Below, one piece after another: positions 15,907-24,153 of a DNA stretch of 45,837 nucleotides. This DNA comes from MFWN01 sp964594115 (GTDB lineage Archaea > Nanobdellota > Nanobdellia > Pacearchaeales > GW2011-AR1): NCBI GenBank assembly GCA_964594115.1, contig CAZQLD010000008.1:1-45837 (forward strand), read 5' to 3'. Within the stretch, counting starts at the first letter, position 1. Every line of letters begins with the position of its first letter. The notes under the pieces were generated by a model, which was given only the letters and a program-made list of their open reading frames with translations, did not search any database and was not told the DNA's origin. The position numbers and the translations under genes are program-made.

Positions 15907-16209
15907 ATGAAAAGGAAAAAATCAGAAGAACCAAGAGAGAGAAAAACAGAAGAAAAACAAAAACCAAAAATGGAAATACCTTCTATAAATATTTTTGGAA
16001 GTCGTAGTGTGTCTGAATTAATTAAAATGATTGAAGAGATGAGTCCTAAGACTGAATTGCGGGTTGGTTATGACGGCATTAAAAAAGCTTATGATTCATT
16101 TAAATTTTATGTGGAAAATGAGTTACCTGGAGGATATGAGGTTTCAGAATTGACTGAGATACTCCATACTAAAGATAAATACACAATAATTGTAAATAGG
16201 ATTCGTTAA
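15907..16209 (+). CDS. Hypothetical small protein following uS19
   Basis: The 100-residue product has about 25 charged, lysine/glutamate-rich residues followed by a compact domain: SINIFGSRSVSELIKMIEEM, then helices and a final strand KYTIIVNRIR. Its layout echoes the 80-residue protein before uS19. The N-terminal extension is of the same type as on uL22 and uS5 in this operon. Unrecognised. Confidence 0.66.
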   Translation: MKRKKSEEPRERKTEEKQKPKMEIPSINIFGSRSVSELIKMIEEMSPKTELRVGYDGIKKAYDSFKFYVENELPGGYEVSELTEILHTKDKYTIIVNRIR

Positions 16210-16210
16210 A

Positions 16211-16741
16211 ATGGCAGAAGAAAAAAATAAAGAACAAAAAGAAAAGAAAACTGAAGAGAAACCAGCAGAAAAACCAGAAACTAAAAAGAAAAAAACTGAG
16301 GAAAAGAAAGAAAAAAAGACAGAAGCTATAGTTAATGGTAAGGACCTGCCATTAAGCACTAAACACTGCATAGCCCTCTGCAATTTTATAAGAGGCAAGA
16401 AAATAGATGAGGCTATTGATTTATTAAATGATGTTGCTAGAATGAAAAGAGCTGTTCCTATGAGAGGAGAACTGCCTCATAGAAAAGGAAAAATCATGTC
16501 AGGCAGATATCCAGTAAAAGCTGCACAACAGTTTATAAAATTATTAAGGCAATTGGTTGCAAATGCTAGTGTTAATGAAATTGAAATAGACAAAGAAAGA
16601 ATAGAGTGTAAAGCAAATAGAGCAAACAGGCCATACAGAAGATTTGGAAATAAAAGATTCAAAAGAACTCATGTTACTTTAAAATTAAGTGTAAAAAAAG
16701 AAAATAAACAAAAAAGCAAGAGAAAAGCAAAGAAAAAATAA
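16211..16741 (+). CDS. rpl22: Ribosomal protein uL22 with charged N-terminal extension
   Basis: The 176-residue protein starts with about 45 residues of Lys/Glu/Pro low complexity. The uL22 domain follows: KGKIMSGRYPVKAAQQFIKL and the tunnel loop NRPYRRFGNKRFKRTHVTL, then a lysine tail. The extension is probably disordered and exposed. Confidence 0.94.
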   Translation: MAEEKNKEQKEKKTEEKPAEKPETKKKKTEEKKEKKTEAIVNGKDLPLSTKHCIALCNFIRGKKIDEAIDLLNDVARMKRAVPMRGELPHRKGKIMSGRYPVKAAQQFIKLLRQLVANASVNEIEIDKERIECKANRANRPYRRFGNKRFKRTHVTLKLSVKKENKQKSKRKAKKK

Positions 16742-16743
16742 AA

Positions 16744-17460
16744 ATGGAAGAAAGAAAATTTGTCCAGTTTAAGAAAGAAGAATTTTCTGTTAAAGAGTAT
16801 GTTAAAAATTCATTAGGAAAGGGTAGAATAAGTTCAGTTAAAATAGAGTATACCCCAGTAGGAGAAAAAATAATAGTAGCCACAAACAAACCTGGTTTGG
16901 TTATTGGAAGAAGAGGCGAAAGAATAAAGGAGTTAACAAGTGTTTTGAAAAAAAGGTTTAAACTAGAAAACCCCCATATAGAAATTAAAGAAATAGTAAA
17001 ACCAGAATTTGATGCTCAATTAATAGCAGATGAGATAGCATTAGCTTTAGAAAGACTGGGAAGTTTAAAGTTTAAGATAGTTGCTTACAGAATGTTACAA
17101 AGAATTATGGATGCTGGGGCGCTTGGAGTAGAAATCAGACTGAGCGGAAAGCTACCAAGCGAGAGGGCCAAATCATGGAGATTTGCTTCTGGTTATTTAA
17201 AGAAAATAGGAGATACAGCAAAAATAGTAGATATAGCCCAGGCTCTTGGCAAGACAATTGGAGGAATTGTTGGAGTAAAGGTGTCTATTTTGTCTCCTGA
17301 AAAGAAAATTCACGATCAGATAAGTATAGATAAGAATATTAAAGAGAAAATAAATAGAGAACTAGAAGAAGAAAAGGAACCTGATGAAAAAAAGAAAACC
17401 AGAAAAAATCAAAGGTTAATGAAAAGGAGAAAAAATAAAAATGGCTATTTTAAAAAGTAA
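16744..17460 (+). CDS. rps3: Ribosomal protein uS3
   Basis: In this 238-residue protein the KH domain motif GLVIGRRGERIKEL is clear (about residues 50-63). The C-terminal uS3 domain includes GALGVEIRLSGKLPSERAKSWRF. A basic tail ends in KNKNGYFKK. The last 20 nt overlap the start of uL29. Confidence 0.97.
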   Translation: MEERKFVQFKKEEFSVKEYVKNSLGKGRISSVKIEYTPVGEKIIVATNKPGLVIGRRGERIKELTSVLKKRFKLENPHIEIKEIVKPEFDAQLIADEIALALERLGSLKFKIVAYRMLQRIMDAGALGVEIRLSGKLPSERAKSWRFASGYLKKIGDTAKIVDIAQALGKTIGGIVGVKVSILSPEKKIHDQISIDKNIKEKINRELEEEKEPDEKKKTRKNQRLMKRRKNKNGYFKK

Positions 17461-17632
17461 AGATATAAAGAAAATGCCTGATAAAGAGAAAGCAAAGAAA
17501 CTGAAAGAGCTTAGATTAGAATTAATAAAGGCTAATGTAGCTGCAAATAAAACAGGAAAAATTAAAATTAAAGAAATTAGAAAGACAATAGCCAAACTTT
17601 TAATATTCATGGCTAAAAGGCCAGATAAATAA
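17441..17632 (+). CDS. rpl29: Ribosomal protein uL29
   Basis: This 63-residue two-helix protein (LRLELIKANVAANKTGKIK, then KEIRKTIAKLLIFMAKR) fits uL29. The start codon lies within uS3, a 20-nt overlap larger than the usual 4 nt here. Confidence 0.93.
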   Translation: MAILKSKDIKKMPDKEKAKKLKELRLELIKANVAANKTGKIKIKEIRKTIAKLLIFMAKRPDK

Positions 17633-17633
17633 G

Positions 17634-17933
17634 ATGGATATATGTCCAAGATGTGGATTGCCAATACAAGCATGTGTTTGTCAAGAAATAGCAAAGACAG
17701 AACAGAGAATCAAAGTAGGAACAGACAAGAGAAGATACGGAAAAATAATAACATTAATAACAGGATTGAGCAAAGATGTTGATGTGAAAGAGATAGCAAA
17801 GAACCTCAAGTCAGAGTTGGCTTGTGGAGGAACAGTGAAAAACAATATAATAGAATTGCAAGGAAATCACAGAAAAAAGGTCAAACAAGTCTTGGTGAAA
17901 TTTGGCTTTCCAGAAGATACAATAGAAGATTAA
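17634..17933 (+). CDS. Translation initiation factor aIF1 (SUI1) with zinc ribbon
   Basis: In this 99-residue protein, four cysteines CPRCGLPIQACVC (C4, C7, C12, C14) form an N-terminal zinc knuckle. The SUI1 domain follows, with KRRYGKIITLITGLS and ELACGGTVKNNIIELQG. It promotes start-codon fidelity on the small subunit. Its place after uL29 is the conserved archaeal arrangement; the RNase P Rpp29 gene that usually follows is absent. Confidence 0.93.
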   Translation: MDICPRCGLPIQACVCQEIAKTEQRIKVGTDKRRYGKIITLITGLSKDVDVKEIAKNLKSELACGGTVKNNIIELQGNHRKKVKQVLVKFGFPEDTIED

Positions 17934-17986
17934 ACATCTTAATCTTTAGAAGAAGAGAAGGAAAAGATAAAGATAGAAGCATAAAA

Positions 17987-18343
17987 ATGGAAAAACAAAA
18001 AACAAAAGAAAGCAAGAAAGGAAAGGAAAAAGTTAGCTGTGCAGACAAACAATGCCCTTTTCACGGCAACCTTAAATTAAGAGGAAGAAGCTTTAAGGGT
18101 TTTGTTAAGAGCAAGAATCCAAGAAGAGTCTGTATAGAGTTCGAAAGAATCATCTATATTAAAAAATACGAGAGGCAGATGAAAAAGAAAACAAAAATTC
18201 ATGCAAGGCTTCCTGATTGTTTAAGACAGGACATAAACATTGGAGATTATATTGAAGTCAAGGAGTGCCGGCCTTTAAGCAAGATCATACATTTTTGTGT
18301 TGTTAAGAAAATTAGAGGAAGTGAGGAGGCTAAGGAAAAATGA
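17987..18343 (+). CDS. rps17: Ribosomal protein uS17
   Basis: The product is 118 residues from ATG 17987. The frame is open back to 17822 but overlaps aIF1 and reads as shadow; ATG 17987 follows TAAAA and gives a lysine-rich N-terminus ahead of the conserved DKQCPFHGNLKLRGRSFKG. The domain continues to DCLRQDINIGDYIEVKECRPLSK, an OB fold. The 53-nt gap before it is the largest inside the operon and is where Rpp29 is normally encoded. Confidence 0.94.
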   Translation: MEKQKTKESKKGKEKVSCADKQCPFHGNLKLRGRSFKGFVKSKNPRRVCIEFERIIYIKKYERQMKKKTKIHARLPDCLRQDINIGDYIEVKECRPLSKIIHFCVVKKIRGSEEAKEK

Positions 18344-18741
18344 AAGCAGTAGCAGCAAAACTTACAAGAGGAATGAATATAGGGAGCTTAGTTATAGCTG
18401 CAGATAATAGCGGAGCGAGAATAGTTAAAATAGTTTCTGTGAAAAGAGGAACAGGAAGAAGGGGGAGGCAGCAGCCTGCAAAAATAGGAGACTGGGTGAA
18501 GGTAGCTGTTAAAAAAGGAGTTCCTGATATGAAAGGGAAAGTATTTGATGCTGTTATAGTAAGACAAAGAAAACCTTACAGAAGAAACACTGGAGAAAGA
18601 ATTGCTTTTATGGATAATGCTGTTGCTTTACTGAAGGATGAGAAAGGAAATCCAAAGGGAACTCAAATTAAAGGCCCTGTTTCAAGAGATGTTGCAAATA
18701 AATGGCCACAAGTTGGCAAGATAGCAAAGTATGTAATATAA
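18340..18741 (+). CDS. rpl14: Ribosomal protein uL14
   Basis: The 133-residue protein has GMNIGSLVIAADNSGARIVK, RQRKPYRRNTGERIAFMDNA and the C-terminal GTQIKGPVSRDVANKWPQVG, all characteristic of archaeal uL14. It overlaps uS17 by 4 nt. Confidence 0.97.
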   Translation: MKAVAAKLTRGMNIGSLVIAADNSGARIVKIVSVKRGTGRRGRQQPAKIGDWVKVAVKKGVPDMKGKVFDAVIVRQRKPYRRNTGERIAFMDNAVALLKDEKGNPKGTQIKGPVSRDVANKWPQVGKIAKYVI

Positions 18742-18742
18742 A

Positions 18743-19123
18743 ATGAAACTTCAAATTAAAAAAACATTTGCTGGAAATACAGAAGATTTAGCAGGAAAGT
18801 TTAAAGAAATAAGAAAATTAAAGGATGAAGGTTTGATTACTCAAAGATTATCTTTATATCTTAATAGGTTTACAACAATGGATTTCTTTTTTAATCAAGC
18901 AGAAATTTTAATAGGAAAAAGAGATTATGAAGGAGTTGTTGAAGCTTCCCACTATGCTCTTGAAAATCTTAAGCTAATGGTAATGTCTTATATTGGGATT
19001 CCTAAAGAGAATATCGATATCCACAGCATTAAAAATTGTCATGGACTAGTTAAATATGCTCATAAATACTTTAGTAAACGTATAGGTAATATTCAAAGCA
19101 AATTAAATTATTTGACAAACTGA
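18743..19123 (+). CDS. Hypothetical helical protein between uL14 and uL24
   Basis: The 126-residue protein is predominantly alpha-helical. The region DYEGVVEASHYALENLKLMV resembles HEPN-like or four-helix bundles, but the Rx4-6H motif of HEPN nucleases is not visible. Unrecognised. Its 1-nt spacing on both sides makes it an operon member. Confidence 0.66.
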   Translation: MKLQIKKTFAGNTEDLAGKFKEIRKLKDEGLITQRLSLYLNRFTTMDFFFNQAEILIGKRDYEGVVEASHYALENLKLMVMSYIGIPKENIDIHSIKNCHGLVKYAHKYFSKRIGNIQSKLNYLTN

Positions 19124-19124
19124 C

Positions 19125-19571
19125 ATGAAAAAACAATTTTCAAAATATTGGAAAGCAAGTAAGCAGCCTCGAAAGCAGAGGAAATACAGGGCTAAGGCTC
19201 CTCTTCATATAAAGAGAAAATTTTTGTCTGCAAATTTGAGTAAAGAATTAAGAAAAAAATATCAGAAAAGAAGCTTTCCCATTAGAAAAGGAGACTCTGT
19301 TAAAATAATGAGGGGAAGTTTTAAGGGAAAGACAGGTAAAATTAATATGGTTGATTTAAAAAGAACAAGAGTTAGTATAGAAGGACTTCAAAGAGCAAAG
19401 AAAGATGGCACTAAAGTAGAAGTATTTTTTACACCTTCAAATTTACAAATTAAAGAATTAAATTTAGATGATAAAGAAAGGATAAAGAGTATAGAAAGGA
19501 AATTAGGTAAGAAAGCGAAAGTAGAAGAAAAACCTGACAAGAAAGAAGAAAGGAAAGGGGAGAAAAAATAA
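19125..19571 (+). CDS. rpl24: Ribosomal protein uL24
   Basis: The 148-residue protein has N-terminal KASKQPRKQRKYRAKAPLHI and the KOW motif FPIRKGDSVKIMRGSFKGKTG, which identify uL24. From about residue 128 a charged low-complexity tail extends beyond the usual archaeal length of about 120. Confidence 0.95.
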   Translation: MKKQFSKYWKASKQPRKQRKYRAKAPLHIKRKFLSANLSKELRKKYQKRSFPIRKGDSVKIMRGSFKGKTGKINMVDLKRTRVSIEGLQRAKKDGTKVEVFFTPSNLQIKELNLDDKERIKSIERKLGKKAKVEEKPDKKEERKGEKK

Positions 19572-19572
19572 A

Positions 19573-20190
19573 ATGCATGTAAAAAGACAAACTGTAGATA
19601 AATCCTGGCCAATTCCAAGAAAAGGAACAAAATACCTAATTGTATCTAGCCATGAAAAGAAGCATGGATTGCCCTTATTAATTATATTAAGGGATATATT
19701 AAAAGTAGCTGAAAACAGAAAAGAAGTTAAAAAAATCTTAAGGCAAGGGCTGGTTTCTGTGAATAATAAAATGATTAAAAAAGAAGATTTCTCTATATTG
19801 CCTTTTGATACTATCAAAGCAGGAAAAGAAAATTATGAACTTACTTTCTCAGATAAAGGAAAGTTTATGGTTAGGGAGACAAAAAGGAGCGAGAGGATTC
19901 TTAAAGTTATTGGGAAAAAAATTCTGAAAGATAAAAAAATACAATTAAATCTCCTTTATGGAGAAAATATTCTTACAGATAAGAAAGTAAATATCGGAGA
20001 CTCTGTAATTATAAAAGACAAAAATATAGAGAAAATTATCCCTTTAGAAAAAAAGAAAGAGGCTATTATTTTCGCAGGCAAATATAAGGGAAAGGAAGGA
20101 AAAATTGAGAATATAGAAGGAAAAATAGCTACTTTGTCCTGCAAAAATGAGAAAATAAATGTTCCTTTGGGGAATATAATGGTAAAATGA
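19573..20190 (+). CDS. rps4e: Ribosomal protein eS4
   Basis: In this 205-residue protein the N-terminal HVKRQTVDKSWPIPRKGTKY and S4-like RNA-binding domain (RQGLVSVNNKMIKKEDF) are clear. A central beta domain and a C-terminal KOW-like segment (KYKGKEGKIENIEG) complete it. It is somewhat shorter than many archaeal eS4 proteins. Confidence 0.95.
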   Translation: MHVKRQTVDKSWPIPRKGTKYLIVSSHEKKHGLPLLIILRDILKVAENRKEVKKILRQGLVSVNNKMIKKEDFSILPFDTIKAGKENYELTFSDKGKFMVRETKRSERILKVIGKKILKDKKIQLNLLYGENILTDKKVNIGDSVIIKDKNIEKIIPLEKKKEAIIFAGKYKGKEGKIENIEGKIATLSCKNEKINVPLGNIMVK

Positions 20191-20702
20191 AAGCTAATAA
20201 GATGAGAGAAGTTGAAATTGAGAAGGTTATTTTAAGTATTGGCGCAGTCAGTAATGAGTTAGAAAAAGCAGCCAAGTTACTGAAATTAATTTCAGGAATG
20301 CAAACTGTCAGGACAAAAGCAAGGAAGAGAATTCCTGCCTTTGGAATAAGGCCTGGACTTGAAATTGGAGTAAAAGTTACATTAAGAGGAAAAAAAGCAG
20401 AAGAGATATTAAAAAAACTTTTGGCCTCTGTAAACAATCAGTTAAAAACTAAACAAATAAATGATGAGGATCTATCTTTTGGAATAGAAGAATATATTGA
20501 AATTCCAGGAATAGAGTACCAAAGAGATATAGGGATGATTGGTTTGAATGTAAGTGTTATATTTAAAAGAAAAGGCAAAAGAATAGAGATTAAGAAAAGA
20601 AGAAAAGGAAAAATTCCGAAAAGGCAAAAAACAACAAAACAAGAGATAATTGAGCTTTTAAATAAAAAATTTAATACTGAAATAGTGGAGAGTAAAAAAT
20701 GA
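20187..20702 (+). CDS. rpl5: Ribosomal protein uL5
   Basis: The 171-residue protein has AAKLLKLISGMQTVRTKARK and IPAFGIRPGLEIGVKVTLRG, the signature 5S-rRNA-contacting segment, then IPGIEYQRDIGMIGLNVSVI. It starts inside the eS4 stop (ATGA). The basic C-terminus extends the fold. Confidence 0.96.
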   Translation: MKANKMREVEIEKVILSIGAVSNELEKAAKLLKLISGMQTVRTKARKRIPAFGIRPGLEIGVKVTLRGKKAEEILKKLLASVNNQLKTKQINDEDLSFGIEEYIEIPGIEYQRDIGMIGLNVSVIFKRKGKRIEIKKRRKGKIPKRQKTTKQEIIELLNKKFNTEIVESKK

Positions 20703-20929
20703 CAGCAAGTGATTGGAGAAAATTACTTAAGCAGCTAAAGAACAAACCTGCAGTTATGCAGAGGTTTTTAAAATATTGCAAGCCAAAAGAAAGAAAATTT
20801 GGAATTGCTGCAAGAAAGTGCGAGAGATGCGGAAGATATGGCGCACATATAAACCAGTATGGCTTGCATCTATGCAGACACTGTTTCAGAAAAATGGCTG
20901 AAGAGCTTGGATTTAAAAAATATAGTTAA
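20699..20929 (+). CDS. rps14: Ribosomal protein uS14 (zinc-binding)
   Basis: The 76-residue protein's zinc motif CERCGRYGAHINQYGLHLCRHC gives two CxxC pairs. It has about 20 extra N-terminal residues compared with the usual 50-55-residue archaeal form, including WRKLLKQLKNKPAVMQRFL. It overlaps uL5 by 4 nt, which supports this start. Confidence 0.95.
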   Translation: MTASDWRKLLKQLKNKPAVMQRFLKYCKPKERKFGIAARKCERCGRYGAHINQYGLHLCRHCFRKMAEELGFKKYS

Positions 20930-20930
20930 A

Positions 20931-21167
20931 ATGGTAAAACTAAATGAAGAACGCGATGGGATGGACAAAAGGCGGAGTGCAATATGCAGTATATTGGAAG
21001 CTAATACTTTAGCAATCGATGCTGCACTAAAGACAAGAAATAAACAAACCATTCCTGACCATTTATCTACTATCAAAAGATTTGTAGGTGAAGCAGAAAA
21101 ATATGGATTGGGCAAGGAATTGACCCAGAAGTATAAATTAATTTTAAAAGACTGGGGGGCTGATTAA
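20931..21167 (+). CDS. Hypothetical helical protein between uS14 and uS8
   Basis: The product is 78 residues from ATG 20931, chosen because it follows the uS14 stop by 1 nt as elsewhere; the longer frame to 20859 overlaps uS14. Composition is helical and charged. Its middle, DAALKTRNKQTIPDHLSTIK, has no known motif. Unrecognised. Confidence 0.66.
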   Translation: MVKLNEERDGMDKRRSAICSILEANTLAIDAALKTRNKQTIPDHLSTIKRFVGEAEKYGLGKELTQKYKLILKDWGAD

Positions 21168-21168
21168 A

Positions 21169-21537
21169 ATGTCACAAGATATTGTTGCTGATGCAATAAA
21201 CCAAATAATGAATATGAAGAGAGCAAAAAAAACAGAAGTTAGAATAAAAAAATATTCTAGGTTCCTACTTAATCTGCTTGATTTGATAAAAAAACTGGGT
21301 TATCTGGATTATGAAATAGACAAAGAATTAAAAATAGAAATTAAAAATATAAACGAGTGCAAGGCTATAAAGCCAAGATTTAATGTTTCTGTTGATAAAA
21401 TCGATAAGTATGCCAGAAGATTTCTTCCAGCAAAAAGTTTTGGCTATGTAATTATATCAACCAGTAAAGGTTTAATGACGCATGAAGAGGCTATTGAAAA
21501 AAATATCGGAGGAAGCCTAATTGCTTATGTTTTTTAA
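21169..21537 (+). CDS. rps8: Ribosomal protein uS8
   Basis: The 122-residue protein lacks little of the archaeal uS8. The N-terminal QDIVADAINQIMNMKRAKKT and C-terminal FGYVIISTSKGLMTHEEAIE region are recognisable. It is flanked on both sides by unrecognised helical proteins. Confidence 0.95.
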   Translation: MSQDIVADAINQIMNMKRAKKTEVRIKKYSRFLLNLLDLIKKLGYLDYEIDKELKIEIKNINECKAIKPRFNVSVDKIDKYARRFLPAKSFGYVIISTSKGLMTHEEAIEKNIGGSLIAYVF

Positions 21538-21538
21538 A

Positions 21539-21892
21539 ATGACAGAGAAAGTTCATCCGCATGGAATTATGGCAGATTTTGTCAATAGATACCAGGATAT
21601 AAGAAAAGCTTTGGAAAAAGAAAATAAAAAATTAGCAACAATCTTTATTAGAGATGTTTACTCAAGATTTAACATATCTCTAAAAGCTTCTAATATGATA
21701 ATCAACTCTAATCCTGAAGCTTATTGGCAGTATGTTTCTGCTGTTAGTATATTATACAATCTAGGGATTGAAGAAATTTCTCAAAAAACACTTAATTTTA
21801 TGCTTCCTGAAGTAGATAAGGATGTAGCTGAATTAGAAAGGATTTTACAAAATGATGAAAACTATAAAAAATATAGGAGGAAAGAAAATTAA
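21539..21892 (+). CDS. Hypothetical helical protein between uS8 and uL6
   Basis: The product is 117 residues from ATG 21539; an in-frame start at 21521 overlaps the uS8 end and is less likely. Helical protein with HPHGIMADFVNRYQDIRKAL and a C-terminal helix VDKDVAELERILQNDENYKK. Unrecognised. Its size and helical build resemble those at 20931 and 18743 without detectable identity. Confidence 0.66.
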   Translation: MTEKVHPHGIMADFVNRYQDIRKALEKENKKLATIFIRDVYSRFNISLKASNMIINSNPEAYWQYVSAVSILYNLGIEEISQKTLNFMLPEVDKDVAELERILQNDENYKKYRRKEN

Positions 21893-21893
21893 G

Positions 21894-22451
21894 ATGGTAA
21901 AAAAAATAAAAAATAAAGCGCAAGAGCTGAAGAGGGAAATTGAAATTCCTAAGGGGATAGAAGTAGAGATTATTAACAAGGAAATGATTGCTAAAAAAGA
22001 AGGGAAAGAAATCAAAAGAAAACTTCCAAAAGTTATTGCAGAGAAAAAAGACAACAAGATAATAATTAAAACAAAAAGGGGAACAAAAAGAGAGAGAAAA
22101 CAGATTAACACAATAGTTGCGCATATAAATAATGTGTTCAAGGGATTAAATGAAAAGTTTGTTTATAAATTACAGATATGTTCTGTCCACTTTCCAATGA
22201 ATGTTTCTGTTAAAGATGATGAGGTTGTTGTTAAGAATTTTTTAGGAGAAACTAAAGAAAGAAAAGCTAAAATTTTGCCAGATGTGGAAGTCAAAATAGA
22301 AAAAGAAATCATAACAATAGACTCTATAAATAAAGAAGCTGCCGGACAGACTGCAGGAAATATAGAAAAAGCTACAAAAGTAAAAGGCAGAGACAGGAGA
22401 ATTTACCAGGATGGAATTTTTATGCTTGAAAAATCTGGGAGGAAGATCTAA
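21894..22451 (+). CDS. rpl6: Ribosomal protein uL6
   Basis: The product is 185 residues from ATG 21894 (frame open to 21852, but that part overlaps the previous gene). Two alpha/beta repeats are present: PKGIEVEIINKEMIAKKEGK and, later, HFPMNVSVKDDEVVVKNFLG. It ends with the conserved GRDRRIYQDGIFML. Confidence 0.96.
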   Translation: MVKKIKNKAQELKREIEIPKGIEVEIINKEMIAKKEGKEIKRKLPKVIAEKKDNKIIIKTKRGTKRERKQINTIVAHINNVFKGLNEKFVYKLQICSVHFPMNVSVKDDEVVVKNFLGETKERKAKILPDVEVKIEKEIITIDSINKEAAGQTAGNIEKATKVKGRDRRIYQDGIFMLEKSGRKI

Positions 22452-22951
22452 TGGCAAGAAAGAAATTTTTAAGAAGCAAGTGGAAAACTTATTCTAAGTT
22501 AGGAAAAGGAAGAAAGAAAAAGCAGAAATACAGAAAGCCTAAAGGAAGAGACAATAAAATGAAAGAAAAGAGAAAGGGAAATCCCAAAAAAGTTTCTGTT
22601 GGTTACAAAAAACAAAAGAAAGCAGAAAAAAAGATAATTATAAGAAATATGAATGAACTCTTAAAAATAAAAAAAAGAGAGAAGATAATCCTAGGCAAAA
22701 TAGGAAAGAAAAAGAAACTTGAAATATTAAAAAAAGCAAAAGAGCAAGGAATTGAAATACTCAATGTAAATACAAAGAAATTTTTAAAGAGAGTAGAAAG
22801 GGACAAGAAGGAAAAAGAAAAAATAAAAAAGCAGAGGAAAGAAAGAGAAAAAACTAAAGAAAAGAAGAAAGAAAAAAAGCCAGAGAAAAAAGCAGAAGAA
22901 AAGAAAGAGGAAACTATTGAAAATAAAATAGAAGATAAGGAAAAGAAATGA
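22451..22951 (+). CDS. rpl32e: Ribosomal protein eL32 with long charged tail
   Basis: In this 166-residue protein the N-terminal KKFLRSKWKTYSKLGKGRKK and GNPKKVSVGYK match eL32, the core ending near residue 115. About 50 residues of almost pure Lys/Glu/Arg follow, absent from typical eL32. The start overlaps the uL6 stop (TAATG). Confidence 0.92.
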   Translation: MARKKFLRSKWKTYSKLGKGRKKKQKYRKPKGRDNKMKEKRKGNPKKVSVGYKKQKKAEKKIIIRNMNELLKIKKREKIILGKIGKKKKLEILKKAKEQGIEILNVNTKKFLKRVERDKKEKEKIKKQRKEREKTKEKKKEKKPEKKAEEKKEETIENKIEDKEKK

Positions 22952-23292
22952 ATTTAAAAGAATACCAAGAAGCTTGTAAAAAAACTGCAAAGAAGTTTGA
23001 CAATAAAGAAAGAGAGATAGCTACCTGGGGATTGGGAATTACTGGAGAGGCTGGAGATGTGGCAAGCTGCATTAAAAAAACACTTGAACATGATAATAAT
23101 CAAATAGAAGGAATAAAAGAAAATCTCGGAGATGCTTTGTGGTATGCTGCTATGATTTGTAATTTTTTCAATTGGGATATGGAAGAAGTTTTAGAAAAAA
23201 ATGTTGAAAAACTTAAAAAAAGATATCCTGATGGATTTGCAATAAAAGATGCCCGAAGAGAGGGAGAAAAAATAGACTGGAGTGAAAAATGA
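22948..23292 (+). CDS. MazG-like nucleotide pyrophosphohydrolase inside the ribosomal operon
   Basis: This 114-residue all-alpha protein has GLGITGEAGDVASCIKK (E34, D37) and IKENLGDALWYAAMICNFFN (E58, D62), the two metal-binding helices of MazG-like hydrolases that cleave NTPs or dNTPs to monophosphates. The second ExxD has Asn59 where Glu is usual, so activity is uncertain. It overlaps eL32 and eL19 by 4 nt each. A link to (p)ppGpp or damaged nucleotides is speculation. Confidence 0.85.
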   Translation: MNLKEYQEACKKTAKKFDNKEREIATWGLGITGEAGDVASCIKKTLEHDNNQIEGIKENLGDALWYAAMICNFFNWDMEEVLEKNVEKLKKRYPDGFAIKDARREGEKIDWSEK

Positions 23293-23693
23293 AATTAGAT
23301 AAGAAAAAAGAACTAGCTGCTAAAACGCTGAAAGTTGGAAAAGGCAGAATACTCTTAGATAGTGAAAAACTAGAAGAGATAAAAGAAGCACTAACAAGAC
23401 AAGATATAAAGGATTTACATAGTCAGGGGACAATAAAAATTAAGCTTGCAAAGGGAAGGAAAAAGATTAAGAAAAGAAAAACAAAAAAAAGAGCAGGGAA
23501 AGTTAAAAAAAGAATAAAGGGAAGAAAGCAGGAATATGTAAAGCTAACAAGAAAATTAAGAGCTTACATTAAAGAGCTAAAAAAACAAGAAAAAATAACT
23601 AAAGAAACACATCAAGAATTAAGGAAGAGAATCAGGGCAAGAGCTTTTAAAAGCAAGGCCCAATTAAGAGAATACTTAGAAAATGAAAAATAA
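23289..23693 (+). CDS. rpl19e: Ribosomal protein eL19
   Basis: The 134-residue product shows KKKELAAKTLKVGKGRILLD, then EALTRQDIKDLHSQGTIKIK, and the long basic helix region RLRAYIK-like segment of eL19. It overlaps MazG by 4 nt and the next gene by 11 nt. Confidence 0.95.
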   Translation: MKLDKKKELAAKTLKVGKGRILLDSEKLEEIKEALTRQDIKDLHSQGTIKIKLAKGRKKIKKRKTKKRAGKVKKRIKGRKQEYVKLTRKLRAYIKELKKQEKITKETHQELRKRIRARAFKSKAQLREYLENEK

Positions 23694-24153
23694 AGAACTA
23701 CTTAATGAATTGAAAGAGAAATTTGACATTCTGAAGAAAGGGCTAGGATTTAATGCCAGTTTGAAAGATCTTGATAGTATCTTTTTTATCCGGGATGCTG
23801 TCTTAAGTGTTGGTTTTGTGAGTGAGTGTTTGTCAAGACAAATATGTTCAAGAATTGTAGATACTTATATGAACTGGAATAATTATCTGCACGGATTGAT
23901 TATTCCAAATCCAAATTATATGCTGAACATTAATGAGAGTAAAATGTTTAGTGAAGAAGAAAGAAGGAAAATCACAAATCTTATGACAGAAACAATGGCA
24001 TTGGTAAGCACAAATACCTTAGTTGGCTTAACTAAAGATAAAGCAGTTGAAGCTAAATTTATTGACGATGCTGTAATTTTTTGGAAGAAAACTTTCTGTC
24101 CTGAATTGATAAAAATTATGAAGAATGTAAATGAAGGGTGGAAGAAAAAATGA
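23683..24153 (+). CDS. Hypothetical protein between eL19 and uL18
   Basis: This 156-residue helical protein has three cysteines (SECLSRQICSRI, later FCPEL). Unrecognised. It begins inside eL19 (11-nt overlap) and its stop overlaps uL18 (ATGA), so it is coupled at both ends. It is the largest of the unrecognised operon inserts. Confidence 0.7.
   Translation: MKNKELLNELKEKFDILKKGLGFNASLKDLDSIFFIRDAVLSVGFVSECLSRQICSRIVDTYMNWNNYLHGLIIPNPNYMLNINESKMFSEEERRKITNLMTETMALVSTNTLVGLTKDKAVEAKFIDDAVIFWKKTFCPELIKIMKNVNEGWKKK

Noticed and set aside
17822..17986. 55-residue N-terminal extension of uS17
   Set aside because: It overlaps the aIF1 gene in another frame and has no uS17 similarity; ATG 17987 is the better start.
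18743..19123. HEPN toxin-like nuclease
   Set aside because: Helical pattern fits loosely but the Rx4-6H catalytic motif is not visible and no partner nucleotidyltransferase lies beside it.
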